Notes: a model not told the origin generated them from the sequence alone. A stretch of DNA of 64,000 nucleotides from Psychrobacter celer (GCF_016107555.1 NZ_JABASU010000011.1:20058-84057); one strand, 5' to 3'. Positions 8,354 to 18,066 are shown, counted from the first letter of the stretch. A program made the numbers and translations.

Positions 8354-8758
8354 ATGCGTTCACTTTATCAAGCCAAAAAAACACCTTTATTATTAGCAAG
8401 CGTTATTAGCGCCGCGACGCTATTGAGTGCCTGCCAGACATCGCCATTTGCTCGTGAGCCTGTGCCTGAGCCGCGTTATATTCCGAGTATTGTGCTTGGT
8501 GACGCTCAAACGCTCACCATTATGCCCAATCGTGTCGCCTGCGCCTCAGCGCTACCGATGCAATGCTTGCTGGCCAAATCTAGCAAAGATGGCAGTGTGT
8601 TTCAGATTCCTTATGACTGGATTGATGACTTTGCGCCAAGCCTTGGCACCGAATACGTCATCAGTGTACGGCCACAGATCGACGAGGGGCAACAACGTCT
8701 AACAGGTCACTGGACGTTGCAAAATATCCTATCTCAACGTATGGTAGGCACCCCTTAG
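8354..8758 (+). CDS. DUF4377-type lipoprotein
   Basis: A 134-residue lipoprotein. ATG 8354 gives a clean signal: MRSLYQAKK, a hydrophobic core (TPLLLASVISAATLL) and the lipobox LSAC at about residues 22-25. The mature part has MQCLLAKSSKDG, FQIPYDWIDDF and LGTEYVISVRP, matching the DUF4377 pattern found in heat-shock-related HslJ-type lipoproteins. The residue after Cys is Gln, so outer-membrane sorting is expected. It lies 79 bases after ppsR and 89 before sthA. The frame continues upstream to 8276, but that part looks untranslated. Function unknown. Confidence 0.75.
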   Translation: MRSLYQAKKTPLLLASVISAATLLSACQTSPFAREPVPEPRYIPSIVLGDAQTLTIMPNRVACASALPMQCLLAKSSKDGSVFQIPYDWIDDFAPSLGTEYVISVRPQIDEGQQRLTGHWTLQNILSQRMVGTP

Positions 8759-8847
8759 AGCTATGATTAAAGCTATGATAATGAGAAGATCTATGACGCT
8801 GTTTCATGGGCGATATGATACATACATTAATATATAAAGAGGACATA

Positions 8848-10497
8848 ATGGGAAGTAAAAAACCAAGCGATGCGACCAACGATGTTGGTGAAGATACCCA
8901 TACCGAAGTATCTAACAAACAAAGCGCGCCTATACCAAACCCTGAGCACACCAAAGGTAAAGGTAGAAAAGAGAAAATCGAGCAAACCCACGAGCAAGTC
9001 ACCGAAGACATCATGCATCATCCTGACTTGGTCAATCCGCTCGATGATACTCGTATCGATATCAAAACTGGCTTTACCAAAGACTCGCGTCGTCTAAAGG
9101 GCGATAAGCATCAGTATGAGTATGATGTAGTAGTCTTAGGGGCGGGTCCTGCTGGTGAAGCGGCGGCCATGAAGCTGACCAAAGCGGGCAAAAAGGTGGC
9201 GGTGATTGATCCGCGTGAGCAGGTTGGTGGTAATTCAACGCACGTCGGCACCATACCGAGTAAAGCGCTGCGTCAATCGGTGTTTAACTTGATCAACTTT
9301 CGCCGTGATCCCATGTTTACCAAAGCGATGGAATACAAGCAAGTCCCGCTCAATGAAGTGCTGGCCAAAGCACGTCAAGTGATTCGCCGGCAAGTCAACA
9401 CCCACACGCGTTTTTATGAGCGCAATCGTATCGAAGTGATTAATGGCTGGGCAAGCTTCGTCGATGCCCATACTCTGCGCGTCGAAACTGATGACAATAT
9501 CTTTGAGACTGTCACGTTTAACAAAGCCATCATCACCGTCGGTAGCCGTCCTTATCGCCCAGATATTCTTGACTTTAACCATCCACGGGTATTTGACTCT
9601 GACAAAATCTTGCAGATGGACTATGTCGTCAAAAAAATCATCATCTATGGCGCAGGGGTTATCGGCTGTGAGTATGCTTCTATCTTTACCGGCCTTGGCT
9701 ATAAAGTTGACTTAATCAATAACCAAAACCAGCTACTGAGCTATTTAGATAGTGAAATTAGCGATGCGATTGCCCATGACTTTAGGCAGTTTGGTGTTCT
9801 GATCCGTAGTAATGAAGAGATTGATTATTTAGAAACCCATGACGATTATGTGGTCTTGCACCTAAAGAGCGGCAAACGCATCAAGTCAGACGCGATCTTG
9901 TGGTCCAATGGCCGTTCAGGCAACACAGAAGGCCTAAACCTAGAGGCCATCGGTCTTGAAGCCAATAGCCGAGGCCAGCTAAAAGTCGATGACACTTACT
10001 GTACCGAAATCGACAATATCTATGCAGCCGGCGATGTGATTGGTTGGCCGTCTCTGGCGTCGGCCGCTTATGACCAAGGGCGCTGTGCGGCAGCCTTTAT
10101 GGTCGGTGACAGTGATGCAGAGCCTGTATCAAGTGTACCGACTGGTATCTATACCATTCCTGAAATCTCTAGTATCGGTAAGACAGAGCAAGAGCTGACG
10201 GACGAAAAAGTCCCTTATGAAGTAGGTCAAGCATTTTTTAAACATCTGGCGCGCGCACAGATCATCGGCGAGCGCTCTGGTGTATTAAAGATATTATTCC
10301 ACCGTGACACGCTGGAGATTTTGGGTATTCATTGCTATGGCAATCACGCCTCAGAGATTATCCATATCGGTCAAGCGGTGATGAAGTGCAAGAGCAACAA
10401 CACCCTTGAGTACTTTGTAAATACTACCTTTAACTATCCAACGATGGCTGAAGCATATCGCGTGGCTGCATTAAATGGACTAAACCGCGTTTTTTAA
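8848..10497 (+). CDS. sthA: Soluble pyridine nucleotide transhydrogenase
   Basis: A flavoprotein that moves reducing equivalents between NADPH and NAD+. The FAD motif [13 protein letters not shown] is near residue 95. [18 protein letters not shown] replaces the redox-disulfide of related lipoamide dehydrogenases, which is what separates SthA from them. The NAD(P) motif [15 protein letters not shown] and the dimer domain ([18 protein letters not shown]) follow. ATG 8848 is chosen for the AGAGG upstream. The protein has 549 residues, with about 90 polar residues before the FAD fold that E. coli SthA lacks. A strong terminator follows. Confidence 0.93.
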   Translation: MGSKKPSDATNDVGEDTHTEVSNKQSAPIPNPEHTKGKGRKEKIEQTHEQVTEDIMHHPDLVNPLDDTRIDIKTGFTKDSRRLKGDKHQYEYDVVVLGAGPAGEAAAMKLTKAGKKVAVIDPREQVGGNSTHVGTIPSKALRQSVFNLINFRRDPMFTKAMEYKQVPLNEVLAKARQVIRRQVNTHTRFYERNRIEVINGWASFVDAHTLRVETDDNIFETVTFNKAIITVGSRPYRPDILDFNHPRVFDSDKILQMDYVVKKIIIYGAGVIGCEYASIFTGLGYKVDLINNQNQLLSYLDSEISDAIAHDFRQFGVLIRSNEEIDYLETHDDYVVLHLKSGKRIKSDAILWSNGRSGNTEGLNLEAIGLEANSRGQLKVDDTYCTEIDNIYAAGDVIGWPSLASAAYDQGRCAAAFMVGDSDAEPVSSVPTGIYTIPEISSIGKTEQELTDEKVPYEVGQAFFKHLARAQIIGERSGVLKILFHRDTLEILGIHCYGNHASEIIHIGQAVMKCKSNNTLEYFVNTTFNYPTMAEAYRVAALNGLNRVF

Positions 10498-10523
10498 AAA
10501 TGACGCGCGACGTTCAGTCAAAT

Positions 10524-10560
10524 AAAAAAGCGCCTGCTTATGATTAGCAGGCGCTTTTTT
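10524..10560 (+). terminator. Terminator of sthA
   Basis: AAAAAAGCGCCTGCT and AGCAGGCGCTTTTTT form a perfect GC-rich stem with a T-run, 27 bases past the sthA stop. Confidence 0.92.
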
Positions 10561-10592
10561 CATGGCATTTTTAGATGAGCTGCCTTTTAGAC

Positions 10593-10731
10593 TATAATCA
10601 ATTGAAAATAAAACTGTTATATAAGATTAAACGCGCTACTGGTATAAATTTTACTTGCGTGCTGCGTTCCCAGAGGCTGCGCAAAATTCATCCCAGTAGC
10701 GCTATATTCTTTTTAGAGTGCATCGGCTATA
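10593..10731 (+). repeat. TATAGTCA-ended palindromic repeat, copy 2
   Basis: Starts TATAATCAATTGAAAATAAA and ends CATCGGCTATA. The core (CGCTACTGGTATAAATTTTA, then TGCTGCGTTCCCAGAGGCTG, then CATCCCAGTAGCGC) is almost identical to copy 3. The ends are imperfect inverted repeats, and GCGCTACTGG faces CCCAGTAGCGC inside. It has no open frame of its own. Confidence 0.8.
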
Positions 10732-10901
10732 GGGAGTGTCCTCATTTTAAAAATGGCGATAAAAATGAGATAAATCGCCGTTAAACAAGGAAAATAGCGC
10801 AGATAATATTGAGATATTAACCAGCTATTTGACACCGTTTGACCAGATTTAGCCATTTTTAGCCCATTTAGATGGCTATCGATTGAATTGAGGACACGCC
10901 C
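10732..10901. mobile_element. 170-bp MITE-like element with GGG-CCC ends
   Basis: Left end GGGAGTGTCCTCA and right end TGAGGACACGCCC are inverted copies with one mismatch. TA flanks both sides (10730-10731 and 10902-10903), consistent with a TA target duplication as made by IS5- or IS630-type transposases. No transposase frame is inside. It abuts the right end of repeat copy 2, so it may have inserted into that copy's terminal CTATA. The family is not established. Confidence 0.65.
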
Positions 10902-10931
10902 TAGAAAGCTTTTAAACGAGCCGAGCCGCCG

Positions 10932-12116
10932 CTACGAGACTTGCCTACGCTTTGGCGCATTATACCAGCGAAGCCACACAAGTAGCGCAAAATACAGCGC
11001 CCATAAGGCCGCTAGCGCATAAAACCCAGTCGCGACCTGAGAGATACTCGCGCCCATTTGGTTTAGCTGGACTGAGGTATTGATGGCGGGCGTGGTCGGA
11101 ATAAACCAGCGCACTATTTGTAAGAAAGTAGGCAGCTGGTCGGCAGGCCATGGGTAGCCGCTGACAAAAAACATCGGCAATGAGCTAAAAATCAAAATCT
11201 GCATGCTGCGCTCACGCTGACGAAACCAAAGCCCAAGTAGGCAGCCAAGTGTCGCCACCGCCGGACAAAACAGTAAAAGAAACAGCAGGCTGCCGAGCAT
11301 ATTTTGCCCGCGTGGGTAGTGATGTAGCTCAAACGCCCAGCCATAATAAAAGCAGCCGATCAAAAAGCTCAGTGTACTAAGCGCTGTGATACGCCCAAGC
11401 CAGCCGCTGATGCTGGTCTGATGCCGCCGCTGCTCATACCAAGTACCAATGAGCATGGCAGTGGCCATAAGTAGTGTTTGCTGCAAGATGATAATAGAAA
11501 CGGCGGGCACCACATAAGCGCCATAGCCTTCTGTCTGGTTGTATAGCGGGACAATCTGTAGCGGTACGGCCTGTGCGTTTTGTGCGGCTGTCGGGGCATA
11601 GGCACCTTGCGCGACACTCTTTTTAATTTTGACCCCAGCGGAGACCGTGCTAACCGCTTTTAAAAATCCCATCTGCACGTTTTTATTAAGCAAAAAATAA
11701 CCGCCATTACCAAGAATACTGACACTAGCTGCTTTACCCGACAGCACGTTTTGCTCAAGCCCACTTGGGATCACCATATAGCCTGCAATCTCATCTGCCC
11801 AAATGGCTTCCTTAGCGCTTTGTTCGTCTAAAAACCGTCTGGTGTCGAGCTGAGGGCTGGCGCTAGCATAACGAACGATGGTGCGTGATAAGTCGCTGTT
11901 GTCTTTATCAACGATACCGACTGGCACATGATTGACGACCTCCGATGAGTATGGCCACGGATAAAAAAAGCCATAGATGATGGGGGCAATAATCAGCATC
12001 AATACAATGCCTTTGTCCGTAAAAACGTCTGTTAGGGTCTGAAAAAAGCTTGCAAAAAAGCCTTGCACTGGCGGCTGGGTGACTTTAGCGTTATGGTCTG
12101 TTGATAATGGCGGCAT
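10932..12116 (-). CDS. ABC-2 type permease subunit
   Basis: A 394-residue inner-membrane protein of the ABC-2 transporter superfamily. One N-terminal helix (about 36-55, VLMLIIAPIIYGFFYPWP) is followed by a large periplasmic region beginning VPVGIVDKDNSDLSRTIVRY. A C-terminal block of five helices starts near 200. The periplasmic part resembles YhhJ/YbhS-like subunits that work with HlyD-type adaptors. It overlaps the upstream permease by one base (TAATG), so the two are probably translated together and form a heterodimer. It is last in the operon. No ATPase gene is present. The substrate is unknown; hydrophobic compounds are a guess. Confidence 0.85.
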   Translation of the reverse strand: MPPLSTDHNAKVTQPPVQGFFASFFQTLTDVFTDKGIVLMLIIAPIIYGFFYPWPYSSEVVNHVPVGIVDKDNSDLSRTIVRYASASPQLDTRRFLDEQSAKEAIWADEIAGYMVIPSGLEQNVLSGKAASVSILGNGGYFLLNKNVQMGFLKAVSTVSAGVKIKKSVAQGAYAPTAAQNAQAVPLQIVPLYNQTEGYGAYVVPAVSIIILQQTLLMATAMLIGTWYEQRRHQTSISGWLGRITALSTLSFLIGCFYYGWAFELHHYPRGQNMLGSLLFLLLFCPAVATLGCLLGLWFRQRERSMQILIFSSLPMFFVSGYPWPADQLPTFLQIVRWFIPTTPAINTSVQLNQMGASISQVATGFYALAALWALYFALLVWLRWYNAPKRRQVS

Positions 12117-13516
12117 TAGCGTGCTCCCCAGCGTTCAGGATGTGCCAGTGCACGTTTGGTGAGTAGGGCAGTCAGCATCATAGCGACGACAGTGGCGATG
12201 GCAAGGCCGTAGAGTATCGGCAGGGAGATGGCGACAGGCGCTTGCATCTGCATCTGCGCGATATGTAGCTTAAGATAATGGGTAAGTGGCAAGGCGTCTG
12301 ACCAATGCTTGGCACTGTCACTGATGGCAATATAAGGAAAGGTCACGCCAGCAAAGGCATACGAAGGCGCGGAGATAAAACCAGTGGTAGACAAACCCAT
12401 ACGTAATGAAAAAGAGCCTAAAGTAAAAATAGCGCCCAGCCAAAACGATAGCATCATCAAAAGCAGCAGGCCAAGATAAGTGGCAAAAACAGCGCTGCTC
12501 GCTACGGACTCTTGCGGCGTGGCCAGCCACAGCGCCAAGATAGACCAGAGACCATAAGCCAGCATCGGCCAAAAGTACTTACCCAACAACCCAAAAAGCA
12601 AAACACCCATGTGCACGCTCGGCAGCGTAGATACAGGTTTTTGATTGGTGTTGTCCTTAGCGGTACTATTTGGCAGCTTAGCTGCAGGTTGACTGAGCGC
12701 GACTATATTTTGCACAGTGTTATCAGCTACATTGTTATTCACATTGCCACTAATATTGGCACTAGCACTATCACTAAGATTGTCACTAATGCTGCCACTA
12801 AGATTGTCATAAGCCTGAGCAGAGGCGATAAAACCATACCAATGGCCAAGCTGCTTATCTCGTAGCTCACGGCCGATGGTCGTGGCACCGATGACCATGG
12901 CCAGTATGTGTAATAGCGCCGGTATCACGGTAGAGGCCAAAAACTGCTGATAGTCGGTGGCGGCATTAAACAGACTGATGCGTTGTATGCTGATTGGCGA
13001 ATAGGCGATTGCCGCTTGTGATGGTGCCATGCCTTGTTTGATCAAGCGCTGAATCTCAACGCCTGCCGACAGAGTACCTGCGACTGCCTGCACACCAGTC
13101 TGAATAATACCTGAGTGCGTGCCATACTGGGCATTTACTTGTAAAATAAGCGGTGCGGATTTGCTCGATAAGATATTGCGCGAGAAGTCTTCAGGGATGA
13201 TGACAACAGCGTAGATATCACGCTGCAAAATAGCCGCTTTTGCCTCTGCGGCTGAATAATACATCTGTCTGACGCTCAGCGTTGGGCTAGCATCAAGATA
13301 GCGCACGGCGGTATTGGCCACTGGGCCATTGTCTTGATCAATGACCCCAATAGGCAGGTTGGTAATCTGAGTCTGCGAAAATATCCACCAAATCAGCAAG
13401 ACGGTGAGCAAGGGAATCCATACCACCATGGTCAAGTCCCATGGGTTTTTGTGCAAAAACCGCCGCTCATAGGCGGCGCTACGTATAAAAGCCTCACTTA
13501 GCTGAGTTAGGCGCAT
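12116..13516 (-). CDS. ABC-2 type permease subunit with Asn/Ser-rich insert
   Basis: A 466-residue partner of the downstream permease with the same plan: N-terminal helix (about 28-48), a periplasmic domain starting LPIGVIDQDNGPVANTAVRY, and C-terminal helices. Between the first and second C-terminal helices, about residues 243-300 form a low-complexity insert built of Asn, Ser, Asp and Ala (SGSISDNLSDSASANISGN). Related permeases do not usually have this. The DNA there contains imperfect ACTAATG/GTCACTAA-type repeats, suggesting slippage. The start lies three bases after the HlyD stop. No ATPase gene is nearby. Confidence 0.85.
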   Translation of the reverse strand: MRLTQLSEAFIRSAAYERRFLHKNPWDLTMVVWIPLLTVLLIWWIFSQTQITNLPIGVIDQDNGPVANTAVRYLDASPTLSVRQMYYSAAEAKAAILQRDIYAVVIIPEDFSRNILSSKSAPLILQVNAQYGTHSGIIQTGVQAVAGTLSAGVEIQRLIKQGMAPSQAAIAYSPISIQRISLFNAATDYQQFLASTVIPALLHILAMVIGATTIGRELRDKQLGHWYGFIASAQAYDNLSGSISDNLSDSASANISGNVNNNVADNTVQNIVALSQPAAKLPNSTAKDNTNQKPVSTLPSVHMGVLLFGLLGKYFWPMLAYGLWSILALWLATPQESVASSAVFATYLGLLLLMMLSFWLGAIFTLGSFSLRMGLSTTGFISAPSYAFAGVTFPYIAISDSAKHWSDALPLTHYLKLHIAQMQMQAPVAISLPILYGLAIATVVAMMLTALLTKRALAHPERWGAR

Positions 13517-13519
13517 GGC

Positions 13520-14713
13520 TTACTCTTGGCTCATGTTGGTTGGGTCGATAGGTACGATGACACTCATGCCGGAGCGGATACGGGCATCGGGCACAGTCGG
13601 GCGAGCCTTGACCTCAAAGGTGCGCACATCAAAACCATCATCGTTATTGGTCGGTCGCCACGTGGCAAAGTCGGAGAGGGTCGAGGTGGCATAAACGGTA
13701 AATTGTTTGTTGTAGGGCTTGCCGGCAGAAGATAGCGCTGGGATGGTGCCCGTAAACACTTGACCGATGGCAAATTGATTGAGATGCGACTCGGTGATAT
13801 TGAGCACCACCCACTGATCGTCGGTGTTGACCAGCGTCAAGATTGGCACTCCTTGACCGACGACTTCGCCTGCGCTTACGATGACATTATCAACGATACC
13901 AGCAATCGGACTTTTAAGATTGGCTTCTTCTTTTGCGACCAAAGCCTCGTCAAGCTGGGCATCAACCTGCGCTACTTGTGCGGTGGCCGCTGATTTATCC
14001 TCACTGCGCGCACCTTCTAGTGCCAAGTCATACTGCAGCCGCGCCGCTTCGGTCTGATCTTGGGTGGCCAGATACTGCGCATAAGCTTCATCGCGTTTTT
14101 GCCGTGCCATCAAGCCTTCTTTATAAAGGCGGTCGACACGCTGATAAGTGTTTTGTGCTAAATCAGAGGCGGCTTTGTTGGCCTGCCATGCCGCTTTTGC
14201 CTGCGCAATCTCTTGCGGGCGCGCGCCGTTTTCGGCTTTATCCAACTGACTTTGGGCCATTTGTTTGCCTGCCCGCGCTTGAGCGATCTTGGCATTGATC
14301 TCAGGCGAGTCCATTTCAATCAGCTGCTGGCCGGGTGTGACCTCATCACCTTCGGTAACTAAGATTTGAGCGATGCGCCCTGGCACCTTTGCGGCGATAG
14401 ATGTTTGCTGCATTTGCATCTGTCCTTGCAGCGTCACAAGCGGCGGCTCACTTTGCGCGGTGCTTTTGTATAGGCCGTAGGCAATGACAGCAATGATGAT
14501 GAGTGCCACGCCAGCCAATACAGCTTTTTTTCGCATGGCGGCATTGTCTGACTTTGGCGTACCGCGATAATAATCGGCCGCGGCTGGTGCTGTGCTGTCA
14601 TCAGGCGTCTCTTTTACAGACTCCGTTGACGTCTGTGCATCATGAGGCCGCGCTGATTCATCAGAATCAGGGAGTTTGCGTGAGTCGTCTGATTCGTTTG
14701 GAAATTCAGTCAT
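13520..14713 (-). CDS. HlyD family periplasmic adaptor
   Basis: A 397-residue membrane-fusion protein linking an inner-membrane exporter to an outer-membrane channel. A cytoplasmic, acidic start of about 60 residues leads to one helix (about 63-83, KAVLAGVALIIIAVIAYGLY). The lipoyl halves are IAAKVPGRIAQILVTEGDEV and SPIAGIVDNVIVSAGEVVGQ, enclosing a long coiled coil (about 140-250) with the repeated ARxxE motif typical of YbhG/YhiI-like proteins. It sits in an operon after TolC and BrkB and directly before the two permeases, so it presumably completes a tripartite exporter. Confidence 0.92.
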   Translation of the reverse strand: MTEFPNESDDSRKLPDSDESARPHDAQTSTESVKETPDDSTAPAAADYYRGTPKSDNAAMRKKAVLAGVALIIIAVIAYGLYKSTAQSEPPLVTLQGQMQMQQTSIAAKVPGRIAQILVTEGDEVTPGQQLIEMDSPEINAKIAQARAGKQMAQSQLDKAENGARPQEIAQAKAAWQANKAASDLAQNTYQRVDRLYKEGLMARQKRDEAYAQYLATQDQTEAARLQYDLALEGARSEDKSAATAQVAQVDAQLDEALVAKEEANLKSPIAGIVDNVIVSAGEVVGQGVPILTLVNTDDQWVVLNITESHLNQFAIGQVFTGTIPALSSAGKPYNKQFTVYATSTLSDFATWRPTNNDDGFDVRTFEVKARPTVPDARIRSGMSVIVPIDPTNMSQE

Positions 14714-14758
14714 GACGGTGAGAGTCCTAAAGCAACAAAGTTGAAAACAAAGAGGATA

Positions 14759-15640
14759 TTAATACACACGAATCGCATAAGGCTTGGCGTTTTCGATCGT
14801 CTCAGCGTTAAAAATAGCACCAAAGGCGACGATAAACGCTGAATAATACAGCCATAGCATAATGACCACAGCAGCCGAAAGCACGCCAAACTCAGCGCTA
14901 TAATTATTAAAGTTTTGCACATACAGCGAAAACAATATCGACAGCACAATCCAAAGGACGGTCGCTACCAGCGCACCTGGCACCAGTTTTTTTAGCGCGA
15001 CTGCGTCCCGATTGGGCGCTAATCGGTATAAACCCAAAAAGCATAAAAATATAATGCCTGCCAGTATCGGCCATCTGCTCCAAAGCGCCACTGTCTTGGC
15101 GACTTGCGGGAAGGGCAGATAAGTGGCGGCAACAGGAATAATCGCGATAGACGATATGGCTATAATCAAAACCACCACTGCCGCCAAGGTCAAACCAAGG
15201 GCGCGTATAGTGCCTTGAATAAAACCGCGCTCTTGGCTGATATGAAAGGCCAGATTGATAAGAACGATTAATGACTTAACCCCTTTGGAGCCTGCATATA
15301 AAGCAACTAAGGCTGAGACAGTCAGGCCAAAAGTGAGGGTAGAGGCGGTGTTAGAGACCAGATCACTTAGGCGCGAATCTAAGACGTCATATACCGTATC
15401 AGGTATAAAGGGGCGTAGCAGTGATATCTGCTCTTGCATCTCGGCGGGCGAAAACGCCAAGCCGTACAGCAGCACAAACACAGCCATGACTGGAAAAATC
15501 GACAAAAAACCAAAATACCCGACGCTTGCGCAGTGTGCCCAGACGTTTGAGGTATTGGCAATACGCCACGTCTCTAGTAACGTCTGTCGCCAATTGCGGG
15601 TCGAGGTAGCAGTCAGATTTTCCATAAAACAATCATTCAC
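14759..15640 (-). CDS. YihY/BrkB family inner-membrane protein
   Basis: A 293-residue protein with about six membrane helices, of the UPF0761/BrkB family. Older annotations called it ribonuclease BN, but that activity belongs to another protein. Family landmarks are WAHCASVGYFGFLSIFPVMA near the start and the C-terminal SVLWIVLS-like and YNNYSAEFGVLSAAVVIMLW-type region. ATG 15625 (MENLTATS) is an alternative start; neither has a good ribosome site. It lies between tolC and hlyD on the same strand, with gaps of 93 and 45 bases. Its function and its link to export are unknown. Confidence 0.85.
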   Translation of the reverse strand: MNDCFMENLTATSTRNWRQTLLETWRIANTSNVWAHCASVGYFGFLSIFPVMAVFVLLYGLAFSPAEMQEQISLLRPFIPDTVYDVLDSRLSDLVSNTASTLTFGLTVSALVALYAGSKGVKSLIVLINLAFHISQERGFIQGTIRALGLTLAAVVVLIIAISSIAIIPVAATYLPFPQVAKTVALWSRWPILAGIIFLCFLGLYRLAPNRDAVALKKLVPGALVATVLWIVLSILFSLYVQNFNNYSAEFGVLSAAVVIMLWLYYSAFIVAFGAIFNAETIENAKPYAIRVY

Positions 15641-15733
15641 ACTAAAGGTTCAGGTTAGGTGTCTCTATTAGCCATGTTAAGTAAATGACGGTAGCTTACT
15701 TAAGTCGTTGTGATTTGTTTTTCGCTGTGTTTT

Positions 15734-17422
15734 TTATTGCTGAGTATATAAAGTCGGCAATTGAATGTCAGCAGCATTGAGGTAAGCATTGAATGCCAAC
15801 GGTGTGCCGCAGCTTTGCATCAAGGCGGCCAGTGCTTGTACATAGTCATGTGCTGCTTGTGCCTGCTCGGTACGAGCTTTGAGCGCTTGCGTTTGTGCTT
15901 GTACCACATCTATCGTGGTATTGACACCTTCTTGTAATCCCAAACGGCGTAAGCGCAGCACCTCTGCGGCCAGATCTACATTGCTCTGCAGGGCTTGATA
16001 GCGTGCTTGGGCATTATTGACATCATGCCAGTTTTTTTCGACCAGCAGGAGTAAGTTGTCACTGACCTCGATCTCAGACAAGTCGGCTTGACGAATCTGC
16101 GCGCTACTAGAGGCCAGTGATGCGGTTTTGTCGAGCCCGCCCCACAGTTTCCAGCTGGCAGAGATACCAGCGACCCAGCTTGGGTCTTTTTCAACTTGCC
16201 CGTAGCCATAAAGCATGATCGTCGGCTTGTAGCCTGTATCGGACAAGGCATGTAGCTGCTGCGCCTGCGCGCGCTTGGCCGCAACTTTTTGTAGCCCTGG
16301 GTGATTATTGAGCGCCAAGTCCTGAAAGTAGCTGACATCAGGCAACGGGCGGCTGGAGACAAACAATGGCGTAGTGGGCTTGATACGGTAGTCAGTGCGT
16401 AGCAGTCTTTGTAGTGCAATCATCGCAAGGCGAGCATCGTTGTTGGCTTTGACAGCTTCGCTTTTGGCATCTGCCAGAGCCGACTGTGCCTCTAGTCTAT
16501 CGACATGAGAGATAAAGCCTTCTTCATACAAGCGCTCGGCCATATGGTCGGTCTGTTTTAACGTATCATAAGCATCGTCGCGCAAATAGGCGGCAATGAT
16601 GGCAAGCTGCGCTTTAAAATACCGCTCGATTAATGTGTTATATAGTGCGTTTTTATCCAGTATGCTGTCTGCGAGTGCTTCTTGGGTACGGGCGCGGGAG
16701 GCTCCCGTTAGAGCTGCGGTGCGTCCGGCGGTATAGATGGGCCACGCCACGCCTAGGCCAGCGCTGGTCGTCTCGCCTGAGCGCTTAAAATCATAAGAGT
16801 CTGGCAGGCGTTCGCCGACGAGCTCACCGAAGTTTGGCAAATCTGGGACAGGCGGTGGGACAATGCCATCGACGCTGTTATTAATCTCATTGACAATGCC
16901 GCTTCTGAGTGAAGACAAATCGATATCCTCATCGAGGTGGTAGGCACTGGCTGAAACGCGCGCAAACACCAGTGGGTTGTCTAAGGTTTTGAGAGCGTCG
17001 GTTTGGTATTCACTGGCGGCGATGGCTGCATCATTGGCTGCGATCTTGGGTGAGACTTGCAATAAGATATCTTGTGCTTGCTCAAGGCTCAAAAAACTAG
17101 ACACATCCAGCGCATAGCTGTTGTCCACTGTCTTGTGCGTGATGGGGTCGATAAGCGTACTTAAGGGCTTTGTGACACGCTTATTGTCATGACTCATCGC
17201 ACTGTGTGCGATGCGGATGTCGTCGGTTGCCTGAATACGCGCCGCACTATCCTCTGCCTCAACGATTTGCGTGATGGTTGGTATCTCATTTTGAAAGCCG
17301 GCGTGGCTAGGCGCTGCCGTGGGGTCTACACGAGTGTCTGTGTTTGCATGGGTAACTATCGATGCACTCATTAGAGTCACCGTCATCATAGCAATAGAGA
17401 GAGCCGATAAAGCAAATTTCAT
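15734..17422 (-). CDS. TolC family outer-membrane efflux protein
   Basis: A 562-residue outer-membrane channel of the TolC family. The signal peptide (MKFALSALSIAMMTVTLMSA, cut after about residue 26) is followed by about 75 polar residues. Two repeats then have the coiled-coil/barrel pattern. Landmarks are VSPKIAANDAAIAASEY, GVAWPIYTAGRTAALTGASR and the second-half equivalent SASWKLWGGLDKTASLASSS. It is first of the five-gene operon tolC-brkB-hlyD-permease-permease. The length exceeds E. coli TolC, mostly through the N-terminal spacer. Confidence 0.9.
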   Translation of the reverse strand: MKFALSALSIAMMTVTLMSASIVTHANTDTRVDPTAAPSHAGFQNEIPTITQIVEAEDSAARIQATDDIRIAHSAMSHDNKRVTKPLSTLIDPITHKTVDNSYALDVSSFLSLEQAQDILLQVSPKIAANDAAIAASEYQTDALKTLDNPLVFARVSASAYHLDEDIDLSSLRSGIVNEINNSVDGIVPPPVPDLPNFGELVGERLPDSYDFKRSGETTSAGLGVAWPIYTAGRTAALTGASRARTQEALADSILDKNALYNTLIERYFKAQLAIIAAYLRDDAYDTLKQTDHMAERLYEEGFISHVDRLEAQSALADAKSEAVKANNDARLAMIALQRLLRTDYRIKPTTPLFVSSRPLPDVSYFQDLALNNHPGLQKVAAKRAQAQQLHALSDTGYKPTIMLYGYGQVEKDPSWVAGISASWKLWGGLDKTASLASSSAQIRQADLSEIEVSDNLLLLVEKNWHDVNNAQARYQALQSNVDLAAEVLRLRRLGLQEGVNTTIDVVQAQTQALKARTEQAQAAHDYVQALAALMQSCGTPLAFNAYLNAADIQLPTLYTQQ

Positions 17423-18066
17423 AAGTCACATAAGCCGTTAATAAGAGTGCAAGGTATGATTCAAGACCATCAGACCTATAAAAAAGTACACTGGTATACG
17501 GGTTGCTACGGGTATGACTGCGTATCGCAAGCCGGCAGCAGATAGCATTGTGCATTTATTATAGACTATTCATCCAAAGCAAATAAGTGAGGATGTGCCC
17601 TATTATGAACATACTGTAGAGCCTCAATCGTGACGGGTCAATGCTCAGTATTTTGACTTTTTCTATTGTGTATTAAATAGCGCTATGATAGACAATCAGC
17701 TACAGTAAATAAATAGACATCAAACCGCGCAAAAGATGGCTATACATATGGCAAGCAGTGCCGGCAAAATACCGCGCTATAATCGGTATCATAAGCCTAA
17801 CATCAAAAATAGAAGACTTAGCGTTATATAGGACATATAGTCAGTTGAACATGAAACTGTTATATAAATTTAAACGCGCTACTGTTATAAACTTTACTTG
17901 CGTGCTGCGTTCCCAGAGGCTGCGCAACCTACGTTTAAAAATAGCATCCCAGTAGCACTATGCGCTTTTTAGAGTACATCGACTATACTCAGAATAGGAC
18001 AGACTCAGGACATATTGTAAACTGAGCTGACGATTATTTAGCATATCAGCAAAAAAGGGGCAGGTA
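17423..18066. other. Intergenic region between the tolC operon and glpK
   Basis: A 644-base gap containing the two divergent promoters, repeat copy 3 (17836-17987), and a lone TGAGGATGTGCCCTA at 17588-17602. The last resembles the right end of the element at 10732-10901, without a partner left end nearby. No gene is visible. Confidence 0.6.
17836..17987 (+). repeat. TATAGTCA-ended palindromic repeat, copy 3
   Basis: Starts TATAGTCAGTTGAACATGAA and ends GTACATCGACTATA. It shares the core of copy 2 almost base for base (TTTACTTGCGTGCTGCGTTC, CCAGAGGCTGCGCAA). An extra block of about 13 bases (17928-17940) sits just before the CATCCCAGTAGC arm. It lies upstream of glpK in the same orientation as the gene. 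Confidence 0.8.

Noticed and set aside
14759..15640. Ribonuclease BN
   Set aside because: The old name for this family; the BrkB/YihY membrane proteins do not carry the RNase BN activity.
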